Positions 1-12,774 of a DNA stretch of 64,000 bases are shown piece after piece. The position numbers and the translations under genes are program-made. Under the pieces are notes generated by a model. It was not told the origin of the DNA and did no database searches. It saw nothing but the letters and a program-made list of their open reading frames with translations. Source of the stretch: Muricea muricata (taxonomy: Eukaryota > Cnidaria > Anthozoa > Malacalcyonacea > Plexauridae); contig OY979716.1 in assembly GCA_963855995.1 (NCBI GenBank), positions 56,725,594-56,789,593 of the forward strand, in the 5' to 3' direction. Numbering within the stretch: the stretch's first letter is position 1; each line of letters opens with the position of its first letter.

Positions 1-1
1 T

Positions 2-1687
2 CACGATTTCAAGCAAGCCAAGACAAATATATATCAGTGGAAGGTGCATATTCTCATGTCAGTTAATCAGGAACAAGCAAAGTAAGAGGTAATCCAGGCT
101 TTAGACAACACGTCTGTCCTAATAGTGATGGATTGGGCAATGAAATATGTTCAACGAAAGTACCGAGAGAAACAATCTGACTGGTTTGGGAAGAGAGGAC
201 TCAGTTGGCACAATAGTAGTGTTGTGTCGAAGGACGCTGACAAGAAACACATCAACGTATCATCATTTGCACATCTTTTTGATTCGTGCACCCAAGATTG
301 GTTTGCCGTCACCTCCATTGCTGAAAATCTCCTTTGCAACATCAGGTCTATTTATCCTCGCGTGAAAACTGCTTATTTCCGGTCAGATGAGGCGGGCTGC
401 TACCACAATAATCTGTTAATTGTCGCCCTAAAAGACGTTGGAGTTCGTACTGGGATTACCGTTAAGCAGTATGACTACTCGGAGCCTCAGCAAGGAAAGG
501 ACATTTGCGATAGGATAATTTGTCCTCTTAAATATTCTATCCAAATGTACTGCAACGAAGGAAAAGACATACTTACTGCATTTGATATGCATGCAGCACT
601 TACAGCACATCCTGTTAAAGGCACTTCATCTTCAGTCAATAAAATCAATCAATCCGTGAGCCATATTAAAGTAAAGAAATTAAATCACTTTAGTGCATTT
701 CATAACTTCAAATATGAGGAAGACGGTATCAGGGTATGGCAAGCGCACGGTATCGGTCAGGGAAAGAAATTTGAATATGAAGATGTGCACATTACTCACC
801 AGGGTGAGACGAATCTTCTGGTTGATGAAGAGTTCGTTGTTAAAAATCCATCAAGATTGCCTCTACCAACTCAAAAAGAAGCAATTATGGAGAAGGAGAA
901 TGGATTATTTTACTGTACTGAACAAAAGTGCAATTACACCTGCTCTTCGCTTGATGACTTAGACTTGCATTAGAGTTTTGGCGAACATTGTAGGTTTATG
1001 GAGAATGAGGGGCTTTACGATACCTTGAGAAGGGAGTGGGCAGCATCTTACTCTACGGTGACACAGGCGGCAGCAATTGAGGATATCAGTGACAGGCTGG
1101 CGAGATTAACCACTCAAGAAAAATCGATACACCTGCAAATGGGTTGGGCGCTAAGCAAACCGAGAACAGGCGCGGCACGTTTTCCACAAAAAGTACGCGA
1201 TTATCTTATAGCCAGGTTTGATTCAGGCGAAGCTACAGGAAACAAGGCGGATCCCAATCAAGTGTCCTTAGACATGAGAACAGCAAAAGAACAGGATGGA
1301 GAAAGACGTTTTAAGAGGGATGAGTGGCTCATGAAAACACAAATTCAAAGATTTTTTTCCAGACTTGCAAAGGCCAGACGCAAAGGATTGGCACTTCCCA
1401 TGGAGATAGTTGATGACATCCCGATGGAGGACGACGAGGAGGAAACTCATGACAATGAGGACCTTCTGCGAGATATTCAAGAGGCAATTGACGTAGCCCA
1501 TCCTATTATTTATGATGTGTTTAATTTGTGTGAACTTCATGCGAACAATAAGTTAAACAATTTCAAAGTAATCATGCTAAAGGAATTATGTGATCATTTC
1601 GATATAAATTTCAAATCAAGGGACAAAAAGCAGGACTTAATCCAGAAGATCAGCAACATGATAAAAAGATGCTCTTGTAAGCAATGA
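2..1687 (+). pseudogene. Transposon-type protein with C2H2 finger and SAP-like tail, two in-frame stops, cut by window edge
   Basis: One reading frame runs from the window edge to TGA at 1685-1687, broken only by TAA at 83-85 and TAG at 971-973, so the two long open pieces are one protein of more than 550 residues. The first half contains MDWAMKY, SDEAGCYH and SEPQQGKD, acidic motifs that look like an RNase H/DDE transposase core. Next comes a C2H2-like finger at about 914-991, and the second stop falls inside it between Cys pair and His. The C-terminal half has a conserved basic block around RFFSRLAKARRK (about 1346-1381), an acidic stretch, and an SAP-like helix-turn-helix at about 1565-1660. 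I recall this family as abundant and unnamed in invertebrate genomes; DDE activity is inference. The first stop is one base from CAA and the second one base from TTG. Recently inactivated copy; the N-terminus lies outside the window. Confidence 0.75.
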
Positions 1688-3595
1688 CCTCTCGGCAACC
1701 TTGTCGTCGAAAAATTATTGACAAGATATTGATATATAGCAACTGTTTACGGAGTGAGTTGGCAAATACAACATCCATGGATGAAAACCCCAGAAGTTGC
1801 CAATTGCTGTTTTAGATATTTTACTATCCTAGTTATAAATTTACTCCACGTTTTATGCTGGTGTTATCATTATATGTGTTGGTAATATGAAAACTTATTT
1901 GGGAAAACGCATCCAAAACTGGCCAGCAATAAATATTTTCCGAGTTTCCCCTGAGTCATTAAGTATGCAAAAGCGGAAGCGTAACGCAATGGCCTCTATA
2001 TTTAAATATCTTCAAATCGAAACTACTTGGATAAACAGTTGGACATGAACAAAACGTTTTTGATAGAACGACAGTGCATTTCAGAAATTTCGTAGATTTG
2101 ACGACTAACCTCGCCGCGACATTTTGTAAGGTAAACAAATTCACCGAAATTCTACGATACATGGGAGGCTCTTAGGCTGTCAATCGCGTTTGCAGACAAG
2201 TTTAATTGTTGATATAGGTACTTCAAGCCCTCCTTTCTTCAACTATACTAGTCGCTGAATCTAGTTAGGTCCCACATTCGAGAAATTCACTGTCAAATAT
2301 GACAGGTGAACATAGCTATATTTAGACGTGATGCCCGTTGTCGCTAAAATTTGCCAGAAATGTGTCGTATTTGCACTTTAAAATGAGTTTGTGTGAAAGT
2401 AAGATAAATTTCACGTTACGGGTGAAAATATCATGGAATTTGGTCGAAATTACTTGAAATTACGTGTGTTTGAATTGGGCTATTTTTTTATGCTTAATTT
2501 GGTAGTGGGTTTTGGACGCGACAGGGCGAGACCGAAATATTGCTAAAACTTGAAAAGTACATAAAATTTGAAAATTCCAAAAAGCGTTTGTTTGTTGTTG
2601 AGGTCAATGCTACTCATGGGCAAAGTAAGAAGGAAATTCATTTTTGACACCTGAAGTCAGTGGTCGGTTTTTAGAGACACACGCTCTTAACAATTTCAAT
2701 AAGTTTGCAGCCTTTGCTTCGTTAATTGGTATGATTTGTTTCGTTTCAATAAGAAATTACTGTAGACCCTAAAAGAAGCGCTGCCAAAAGTAATGGTCAA
2801 AGGTACTGTAACGTAACAACCCCTTAAAAGTAACTCCCCAAGAATCCGTACTTAATTCAAAAGTTGGGGGGAGCGTTACAGTACTTTTGCGATTCTAATG
2901 TGCAATCAAATTAAAATATAACGGAAAATATTAAAATGTAACAATAACATTCTTCTGAAGGAAAAGATCAAATGTCATTTGGTATTGTACCTCTAAGCAT
3001 GCCACACAAGCTATGCCAGAGCTCTAAATCTGTTTTTCCACTGGCAATCTCAAAGTGTCCTGAAAAAAGGTTGGTAAAAATTATGAATATAGTAATACAG
3101 TAATGTTAAAAATGAAATGCTGCTGTAATTTTAGCAATTATTGATCGATATTGTTACTATCATGAAAAATACAAGCCATTTTAAATTATTAAAAAATAGT
3201 CACTTATTTAACCTTTGCAACATTTGCAATCGCATAATTTCTATTTTTTCATTTTCTAGAACACTACTTTTGTCATTGTGCTAAGTTTTCACAAATATTT
3301 TTATTAGAAAACATTAGGAAAATGATTGATGATGTTTGCTACGCAAAAAAAAGATATTAAAAAATGGAATAACGGCGGATAAAAAGAATGCGGAATTAAT
3401 TTTGCAGGTGTGCACCAACCTATTATTGTATTGTGATACAGTATAATACAGGATTTCTTTATCATTAAATTAACGATATCATAAATTTGGATAGTGGATT
3501 GGATATAAAATTGAAATAAGATAAAATAAAAACAATAACCCGTTTTATCTTTTAATCAATTAACAGTTACACTAGACTACAAAGCACATCTGCTA
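1688..3595. other. No gene recognised
   Basis: AT-rich sequence with no convincing coding frame, splice-bounded exon or terminal repeat. It separates two disrupted transposon-type genes. Confidence 0.6.
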
Positions 3596-5803
3596 ATGAT
3601 AGTAAAAAAGCCGTTGCTGCCAGATGACGATGAAAATTGTCATGATGTTGATATTGTACTTGGAGGTAGAGGCATTGGTGTCAAATTTTGCGTGTTTTGC
3701 ACTGCCATACGGGTACGTGATTGTTTCACCATAGTCTTTTTATGTGCTACTATATATGGGTGGAAAATCTATTTCATCACGCATTACTTAATTTGCAGTA
3801 ACTGTTTTGAAATCATTAACATAAATGTTTCTAGGGTTGTGCTTGCCCAGATGTGGCTTCTGGTGATACCTGTTTGGAATGCTTCTCTAAAAGTAAAGGG
3901 AACATTGGAAAGTAAGCACAACTTTATAAAAAGGGCCCATTTTAAAAAGGTTACATTTATGAACCTAATTTTCAATGAATACCCCATATCGTCATTCATA
4001 AAAAATGTTTAAAACGACAAGTATTGAAACAGGTTATGTTTCTATTTTTTATCAGTTGGAAAGGAACTCGTGACGATATTGGTCTGCTGTTGGAGGAAGA
4101 CATTACTTCGGTTAACCTATGTGCTTTGCACTGTGAGATTTGAAATACGAAGCAATTTCTTGGGTCTTTAGGCCTTTCCGCTTTTAAAATCGGATCTTTG
4201 GAATCGCTCAATAAGGCATTGTCAAACCTGGGTCCAAGTGCAATGAAAAAAGACTTCATCAACAAAGCGCACATTAAAGTTGCATCACTTTCGGGTAACT
4301 GTGGGGTTTTCATTTAAACTAATTCTGAGTAATAGCAGAGACGTAAATCCGCAGTAATTGTGGTTGCCGGTCATTTGCTATTACGGCTGCAAAGATTCTA
4401 ATCTTATATAAATGTTGGCGATTATCGTTTTCTATTGCCCAAGTCCTATCTCCTCTACTGAAATAAAAACATGGTGACAAACCAAAACACCGAAACCAGG
4501 CAATTAAAACTATAAAGCTAACAATTAACCATTAAACTATATACTAATACCAATGGATTTCGTTAATGATTTGTTGTACTTATGTTAAGGGCCAACCGAA
4601 AGAACTTTTCTCGCCAATGTTGATGACATTGTTATAGCAGCAATTCCTAAAGATCATTTGGTGAAATACCTAAATGAAGACTCTGCAGAGGATTACCTAC
4701 TGAAAAAGGTTGCGTTCTGCGAGGAAATGAAAAAGGTTAGACCAGGGTGACTCCAACATACCATCAGCAAAATTAGCAATACATCAACTCAGTTATAAAC
4801 ATATTAATGACGAGTGCAATGTTGCTGACACTTTAACTTTGATTCTTGTCAGTTAATTCATTGAGGCTTTTTCCAAAAGTTTTTTAGTGACATTATTGAA
4901 GAGCAAACCTTCACGAGGGATTATGGTGTTCCACAAGAGTTGCTATTCCTCCACTAGGTAGGTTGGTTGTTTAATCTGAGTAAAAAATGTCTCTCATAAT
5001 ATCACAAGATATTACTTGTCATTGTCAAATAAATGTATTCAATTGTCTAATTTAAAGGGTTAGTTGACGTTCATTTGAGACTGAGACTGACATTTTGGGC
5101 AGAAATGCAAGAATGAATCAAGGAATGCCTATTGTCAGATGATAATTCCAATTTCTAAAAAAGCGAGGAAACGAAAATCGATCATGCTGCTGAGCTCTAT
5201 CAGGAGTTGTTTACACTCGTAAGTAATTTATGCTTTTTAGCATAAAAGTTAAACCTATGATTCGCTTGTGATAAAAACTTGATTTATCTATGATACAACT
5301 AAAGATTGGGAATATGTGGAAGGACATTGCCATGGTTATGCGCGAAAAAATCTATCAAGAAGATGATGCTGATGAGATTGACGTTTTTGATTTGCAGGTT
5401 AGTAGCAATTTACTGCAACAAAAAGCACATGCAGAATAGGTAGGAATAGAGGGAATAGAGTAGGTACAAGAGCTAGCGTTGAATTACAATTCTATATCTG
5501 TGACTCCCTATAAGATCTGCTGACTCTATATTATGTCAATTAGAGAGTTGCATGGTTTAAAATATATATTTCACTTTCATTGTCCTCTAGTGCAAGGAAT
5601 GGGGTTTTAATTTGTGTGAAATGTTTGGCACACTTCTTGGAACTGGTGATTATGGACATCTCGTAATTGAACATGTGCCAATGCTTATGAGGTCGTTTGG
5701 ATCAATGAGAGAGTTCAACAAGGTTTTGAAAGCCCCCACAAAGTTGATCGTAGACTTTATCAACAAGCAACAAATCACGATATTTATCAAAAGGACTCAT
5801 CAG
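3596..5803 (+). pseudogene. Intron-containing cysteine-rich gene (transposon-associated family), one stop and one frameshift
   Basis: Exons with GT/AG borders and matching phases can be chained: 3596-3712, 3835-3911, 4056-4294, 4590-4735, a poorly bounded one near 4880-4955, one ending at 5218, 5305-5397 and 5591-5803. The first two exons together carry CVFC, GCACPD and CLEC, a Cys-rich (likely zinc-binding) N-terminus. Exon 3 carries RDDIGLLLEEDITSVNLCAL, then an in-frame TGA at 4141-4143 where the family appears to have Arg. The last exon carries GTGDYGHLVIEH and then shifts frame at about 5718-5724; in the shifted frame the expected FESPHKVDRRLYQQATNHD follows. I recall similar uncharacterised proteins from cnidarians and fish, with function unknown. 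Splice phases agree across the first four exons, so this was once an expressed spliced gene. The start at 3596 is the first Met before the Cys cluster. Confidence 0.65.
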
Positions 5804-6839
5804 GTTGGTTGCTTTTAACTTTACGATTGATGTATTTTTTGAAATGTTTAAGTGATAGTTCAAATACAAGAAGTCGGAAGTCACGTATTTGAATGTACTT
5901 CTCAATCTAAAATTCCCAAAATACTAGTACCTGGAAATATTTCCAAAGTACTAGTACTTTCCTTAAATTTCAAGGTACTCATTAAATAATTATTTCTTTT
6001 GTTATTGATTCATGAATCATTAATGCATTTTAGAAATTAATATCTAAACCTTATACGTTTTGATGCTATACACAAGAGTGGAAAAAATAAGCAAGCAGGA
6101 AAGTTTTGCTATTTTACTGACATGCAAATCCGAGCTTTTCACAATTAATTTTGTTGCATGCAAAGCCATACTAAGTGTAGTTCAAGTTTACTTTCAACAT
6201 TTTTACTATTTTTGACAAATAGAATGATGAAATTTTGCCCTTGTCTGTTGAGTTGTAGATACATACACAGTAGACAATGTGGTAAGAAGGTGCAGAATCA
6301 GTGACAATGACAAAAAATAATATTCAAACAAAATATATATATAATTTAAACAAAACAATAAAAAATACTATTTTTCAAAAACAGTGAATGGGCAGGATAC
6401 TATGACAAATACTATCCAAAATTACAAGTAAAGATAACATTTATATGTACATATTGAAGAATAATAAAATAATAAGTGATTGTTTTTTTTGACTATATTT
6501 TGGAATGTGCTACATATCTGTGTTGGTAAATTGCAGACACCAGTGATATAACTTATATTCACTAACTGATCAACTGTAGCGATCAATTTAATATATGATT
6601 TTTCACTTTCTAGTCTGCAGACTGCAGGCTCATTTATAATTTTTTAAGCAGTGTTATTTATTTTGAATTAAGGATCCCACTTCATCAAAATCCTTCCTTG
6701 ATTTATTAATAGGATCAATAATTGTTGATTATATTTACTGCACTAATATCCGTTATGGTACATTGTGTGTTGCTTGCTATGTACTAGCTTTCTGTTATGG
6801 AATACTTCAACAGTCAGCACCAAGACCAAGATGTTTGTT
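5804..6839. other. No gene recognised
   Basis: AT-rich. A small palindromic patch built on ACTAGTAC lies at about 5925-5975. No coding frame supported. Confidence 0.5.
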
Positions 6840-7360
6840 TGAATTTCATTTTGTATTGATTGTCAAATGTCACTTGTCAAATTATTCCATGGCGTGTGCT
6901 GTGGGTGTCTCGAATGGATATGTCCATCCATGTATATGTTGATGTTTGATTGTCTTCACATTATATGGCAAATGTCTGTGCTGTATTATTCCAGATGTAG
7001 CAGCTAGTGCATTGTTTATTCTGCTGCACGGTCTTTTATTTATAATGCTTCACCAAGTTCCACACATATGAGTATTCCATATGACACAGCAACATAACTG
7101 TCAACATCATAGTTAGTGTATTTCCATAGCTGTAACATCGGGTGTAACCATACATGTGTGTTGACGTTAGTTCACCAATCGAGATCAGTAATGTACCAAA
7201 TAACTTTTAACAATATTGGTGCATTGTTTTTTTTGGTTCCACTGTTTTTTGTTTTCAATGTCTTACCATGTTTCATACATAGGTCATTGAGTATTCCACG
7301 TGACATGTAGCAACATAACTGTAACACTGTATAATGGTTGTGTCCATACATGTTCATTGA
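6840..7360. repeat. Degenerate tandem repeat (period near 218 bp)
   Basis: A block containing GAGTATTCCA, GTGACA and AGCAACATAACTGT recurs at about 7070-7101 and 7288-7321. Weaker relatives containing TATTCCA lie near 6885 and 6990. It sits just 3' of the Helentron endonuclease domain on the minus strand and could be the 3' noncoding part of that element; this is inference. The interval 7361-7803 holds nothing recognisable. Confidence 0.4.
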
Positions 7361-7803
7361 ATTTTACTTTACATTGCTCCTTCTTTTTTTGGCCATTCAC
7401 TAAAATAAAAAAGTAAGAAAACAAAATTAGAATTGAAAGAAGCTCTGCTAAAAGTGGTCAGGAACAAAATTTAAAACTAAAATAAACGTGAAAATACATA
7501 CCTGTTAATATAATGAGTATTCAATCTTTTGCATGTACGGTTGGAATGTCAATAATAAGGACCAACCATACATTAAAGACATCGCAGCAATTACTATCAA
7601 CACAGGTGGTTTACCATGCTGCAGCATCTGCAATAGAGCAGTTATATACATGATTGGTTTAAATTGCTTGCATCGTAACATTATATATTTACATTGCTTT
7701 GTTATAATTAAGGTCACTACAGGTGAACTATCATTCCTGTTTCATTCTGTAGAAATGCGACAATTGCTTTTAAATTACTGTACCTAGCTCATTAGCTGTA
7801 GGT

Positions 7804-8480
7804 CTATTTTTCTTGGCATGACATCCATATTGCTTTATGATCACTAAAGTATGTTTCTAAATTACCTGAGACAGTTTCCACATTTACAATGTTGGTATAT
7901 ATATGGTCAATAAGTGTATTGTTACCAGTTGTAGGATTGTCAATTAATTGTCCATAGCCATTGTCTCTGACCATGACATTATTAAGTGATTGCCTTTCCA
8001 CTTCAACCAACCAATTTACATTAAAATCACCAATAAATATGTTATGGCTGCTGTGATCCACAATGTGCTGCAATGCTGAACATAGATGAGTCAGAGGAAC
8101 TTGTGGAGGACGATATACCGCGATAATGTTGATATGTTCATAACTGTTAACCTTGATAACAGTAAATTCAATACCATTAATATTGTTGCTGTAAGGGTAC
8201 AATTCAACAAAGGGTAACTTGCTATATACCGCTGTACCATGGTATGGTCGTCAATTGTTTTGATTTGACATCAAATCATCATTTCTGAACAACTGAAAAC
8301 CATCAATGGCATACATTTCATCGTCATCATGTGGACTCAATTGCGATTCTGTAAATATTGCTACATCACAAGAAATAAAGTTAAAGTCTTTACAAACGTC
8401 GTTAATATGTTTATGCAAAGATCGAGCATTCAGATGACAAATTTTAAAATCAGACTGATTTAAACGGTAAAGAGGAGTGA
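7804..8480 (-). pseudogene. Endonuclease/exonuclease/phosphatase (AP-endonuclease-like) domain of the Helentron
   Basis: Directly follows the helicase in the same frame. Recognisable pieces are CHLNARSLHKH at the start (about 8445), IAVYRPP, the metal/catalytic signature GDFNVNW (near 8030), TLIDHIYTN (near 7905) and SDHKAIWM (near 7830). These are the ordered motifs of the DNase I-like nuclease fold used by non-LTR retrotransposons and by Helentrons. An in-frame TGA lies at 8251-8253; translation in the same frame resumes immediately with RPYHGTAVYS, so only this stop breaks the domain. The stop is one base from CGA. The natural end is TAG just after CQEK at about 7804. Confidence 0.8.
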
Positions 8481-10205
8481 AACAAAGCTGTAAACTCCTT
8501 CGTGTTCTTAGCTCTAGCATTTCTTCTACTACCTTTGGGTCAACTGCAATTTTATTTTTGCAAATGTCAGTAACATACAATCCTTCCATTGTAGTTACTC
8601 TGCTCAGTGCCACATAATGTATGTGAGGAATGGCTCTTCTGGTGTTAAGATTGACAACAATTTGAGTCTGAGTATCTCCTTGAGATCTATGAACAGTTTT
8701 AGCTGCTGCTGGGCATAATGGAAATTGCTTTCTTACAACCTGGGCTGATTTTGTTCTGCCCACAGCGAACTGTGTAGTTACTGGTTTGATTGGTGTCCAT
8801 GTCTGTTGGATTCCCTCAATGTTATAAAGATGTCTGTTCTCATGTCTAGTTTTTCTACCAATATCTGCATCATCAAATTCTACCCATATAATACCAGATG
8901 GTTTATTACGTTGATTTAACTTTACACATTTAACGACACTACTGGCTCCATTGGTCAGCCCATCATCTGTTCTTAGATTAAGTGCAATTTCTGTCCTTTC
9001 TTCAGCAACTTGTAACTTTCTAGCCATCTGTTTAGAATTTTTCAATGGAACATGAGGAATTTGCCTCGTTATTTTCTCTCTTAACTCTGCTGAAATAGCT
9101 CCAATAACACTGTCATGGGCATTAATTTTATATTTATTTCTAGTTGAAGTTTGATAAACAGTTTCATTATAATCATCTACCATGGCATTTTGTATAAACA
9201 GTCGAGGAGGTTCTCTTGGGCAATTTTGGTCATTTGTGCACCTTTCCTTTATTTTGATGATATCATCTTTACTTTGTTTGCCTTCTCTTAATCAGTTTAA
9301 AATTTCAGCAAACACTTTGCTTTCTCTTTGACGCATTATTTCGTCAAGTTCAAACATTTTAAAATGTTTCTTCCATAAATTTGGTACAAGTATACTGTAT
9401 TCAGAATTTTGAATATCATTAAAAATATAACTATCAAATACAGGTGGTAATTGGAATAAATCTCCAATTCCAATTATACTGACAACTCTAAAATCTTCTT
9501 TGCTACCTTTAATGTCTTTGAGCCTGTTATTAATTTGAACAGTAAACATGTTGCTTAACCATTGATATTTCATCTAACAGTATTAACTGGACACCTCCCA
9601 GCTGAGATCTTAATGTGTTCAATCTACTACAGTCTAATGGTTTGTGATTTTTTTAAGGACTGGCTAGCTGGAACAGCAAGAGCACTATGTATTGTGTTGC
9701 CCTTAATAATATAAGCAGCCTTTCCAGTGGGTGCTAACAGCATTACTTTTACCTGATGAAAGTCCTCACCAGCTTTTGTGTTGTAATATTTAATTGCAGC
9801 TTGGTATATTGACTTTATAAGATAGGATTTACCAACTCCTCCACCTCCACTTGTGAAAGCATAAAACGGTTTATCACTTATCTTAATAAAGTGCAATGCA
9901 TGCTGGAAAAACTCCTTTTGCTTCTTGTTTAGTGACTGTACCATTGATCTGTATTCATCATCTTGCATTTCATTGAGGATAAGTGGCTCATTATTTTGTG
10001 CTGTAGATGGAATACCAATGTCTTCTGACATGTCATACTGTTCATTTAAATCAGGATGTAAATTTTGGTTTCCTTCATCCTCATCTTGAGCTTCAGTAGC
10101 TTGCGTAACTGGTGCAATTGAATCAAACTGATCTTCATTGTCATCATCATTTAAGTGCTCTTGTATGTTATTTAAGTCTTCACTGCAAACAGCATATTGC
10201 TTCAT
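8478..10205 (-). pseudogene. Pif1-family (SF1) helicase domain of the Helentron
   Basis: An acidic lead (about 10140-9990) precedes the helicase. Walker A GGGGVGKS is at 9848-9825, followed by LLAPTGKAAYIIKGNTIHS (motif Ia), Walker B LILLDEISM near 9585-9557, IGIGDLFQLPPV (motif III), then FPLCPAAAKTVHRSQGDT and HYVALSRVTTMEGLYV (motifs V and VI) near 8720 and 8620. That is the full motif order of Helitron Pif1-like 5'-3' helicases, which unwind DNA during rolling-circle transposition. Lesions are a 1-nt shift in a T7 run (plus strand 9648-9654), a second 1-nt shift near 9556 just after Walker B, and TGA at 9292-9294 in a context where the family has LNRLREG (Arg). After that stop the same frame continues to 8254. 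The homopolymer shift may be a sequencing error. Confidence 0.85.
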
Positions 10206-10250
10206 TTGCTCATTAATTTCATCATGTCTGGCAAGGTAATGTTCTTGGAA

Positions 10251-12771
10251 TTAAGAGTAATGAGAAATTAAATCAGTTTCTTCATTTCTCCAAGGAGTAA
10301 AAAGCATAAGAAGCTCACAGTAGTGTTTTTCTGGTTGAGCTTCACGATTAAACCATACACTTCTTATAACTCTAGAATTTGTTCGTTTCTTAATGCCACC
10401 TTTAGCTTGTGATTTATCTGTCATGTTGTCATCACAGACGTCATCATCGTCAGTTTCCTCATCAATTAATGACTCTGTCGGAAAATTGTCAAGGTCTATC
10501 TGTGTAATTTTAGTTTTCTTTTTAACGTGTTTGCTGGAGTCATACCATGCTGCCCAATCAGCTAAAGTTGCATTTTGGAGAGATGCAGGGCGTTCAGCAT
10601 ACCGCTTCAAAATACCTCCTGAATGGATCTCGTCACATTCATCTTCCATTTCTTGAATTTCATTCATTGGCTTGAGAAGCTCAACTCTATCACCTGGTGG
10701 TGATGTATTCACAAAAATTACTTCCCTAGATGATTTGCGCATGGGCAGCTGCAAAATAATGTAAACTGCTTCTTGAGCACTGATCTCCACACTGTTTAGA
10801 AATTTGTTTCCAATATCTCGTACTTGCTGTTTTATAGTTGAGTTGCCTTCATTGGCTTCGGCACATGCTTTCCGCAGTAACTCATTCATTCCTTTTTGTG
10901 CTTTGGAAATGTATGAAACAATGTACATTGCACAGGCGTACACATCGAGAACATACTGAATGTCCATATTAGCCCTCCATGGTGCAAGGCATGCAGGGTT
11001 ATAGTTATTAACTCTTAGTTCATTTGGCTTTCTTTTTAAAAATACAGTTAGACAGTTAAGTGATGAACGTATTGCTAGTATGTACTTTTCTTCGGACACA
11101 CCAAAAGTTGCTCAAATGTCTGGACCTTCTTTTAGGTCATTTAGTTCTTTCTTTATTTCCTTCCATAAATCTTTCAGTACTTTGACATCACCTTCAGAAG
11201 CATTTTCAAGTGGGTGAAGTATTTGTGTTGATCTCATCAGTGGTTGTGGACAATTAAATCTACAAACACTTTTTGATTTTTTTCTACAGGTGTGAGAATG
11301 TCTATGCATTTGTCTGTTTACCAGGTTAAGTAATGAGGTGTCATCATCAGGTTTCCTGCAGGTGATTATTGTGTCAATAAATGATGAAACATCTTCATCT
11401 TCATCCACTCCAAACACTGGGGCATCTTCAAGCCATATCAACATATGAACATGAGGCGAGCCTCTTTGTTGATATTCAACTCGATAAAACCAATCTTTTA
11501 TTTTTCCAATTGGAGCTATTTTACTCAACAAAAATTGTTTCAGGAACATATTCCATATTCGAACAATTGAAATGCCTTGCACAAGTAACTGGATCACTTT
11601 GAATTAATCTGCATTTTTCCTCCCAATTCAAATTTTCTAATTCTTCAATAGTGTAATTTCGTTGGTCAACTAATTGTCCAAGAATGTTTAGGACATGCAT
11701 CCATTTTGTTTCTGCAGAAGAAAAACTACAAAACAGAGTTGCTGGACCTAGCTGTCGAATCATAGCAAACAGATCTTTCTTTGCTTTTTCAAAATATGGT
11801 GGTGAACCATGCAGTGCTCTTAAAAATTTATAACCTTCATCATGATGAATTAATCTTTCTAAGCTGCCTTGTTGCTTAAGCTGTCCTGCAGTCAGTGACG
11901 TATTGCTACCTTTGCATTTTCTTAAAGCAATTTGAGATTTTCCCAAAAGAAGTTTCATTTGAAGTTTTTTTTGTTTTAAAAAAATGTTTTCGACACACAT
12001 GGCTGCTCTTCGATCAGACCGTCTTAGTTCTGACTTACAAATATCACTATAGTAAACATTTGACAAACGATCTTTGTTTTCAGGTCGTTGTTGGCCTAAA
12101 AATATACCTGGATAAGCAAGTTCCTCTGAATATTTATCTTTAAAAACACTGAGAGGTCTATTACCCTTCCCTGGTGCAACATTAAGTATATGCTGTCTTT
12201 CACTCTCATCGACAAAGTCTGGTGGTGTTAGCATACTGTCAGTGACACCAGCAGAGATCTCTGCTTCGATTCACTAAATTCATCATCTGTCAATTGCTCC
12301 AATGTATTTTTACTTAGATTTTGAGTATCACTGGCTTCACCCATGTCCTCAATTTGTTCATTTGGTTGATTACTTTGATCAAAATTTATCTCCCAGTCAG
12401 GATTGAAAGCTATCCCTTGTTCTTGGTAAAGTGTACTACTACTTGCCAACCAGTTTGCAGCTTGCAGAACTTCATGTGGTCTAATGTTTAGTGATAGGGC
12501 AGAACTCTTGTACAGCAATGTACGTTTTAACTGAACTTTTATTGTCCCACTTTGTTCCAGTAGCCTGGGTAAAAGATTAACGGTATTAATGACATCTGCT
12601 GGTTCATTTACAACATTACCATTTATTTTCAATTGCTTACCCCTGGGGGCTTGCATAATTTTTTGAAAAGCCAGTCTGGGTGCAATAAGCCTGCACTCAA
12701 GTTCATTCAGGTAAAAAAAAGTGGGTTTTTCAGGAAATTTCATGCCATTTGCAACAGCCAAAGGTGGTACC
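10251..12771 (-). pseudogene. HUH Rep nuclease region of the Helentron polyprotein
   Basis: Starts in the Helitron helicase-like N-terminal domain (ELECRLIAPRLAFQKIMQAP and NGNVVNEPADV, about 12700-12590). It continues with LTPPDFVDESERQH (12230) and DPVTCARHFN (11600), then the HUH motif within GSPHVHMLIWL (His codons at 11453-11445). The Rep catalytic tyrosines appear in MYIVSYISK (Tyr codons 10925-10923 and 10913-10911), giving the two-Tyr arrangement of Helitrons. Rep nicks and joins single-stranded DNA at element ends. Lesions are 1-nt shifts near 12255 and near 11550, TGA near 11104 and TAA near 10252, after which the frame runs into the helicase. The upstream edge is the nested insertion at 12775; the frame resumes beyond it at 15962. 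Confidence 0.85.
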
Positions 12772-12774
12772 TTT

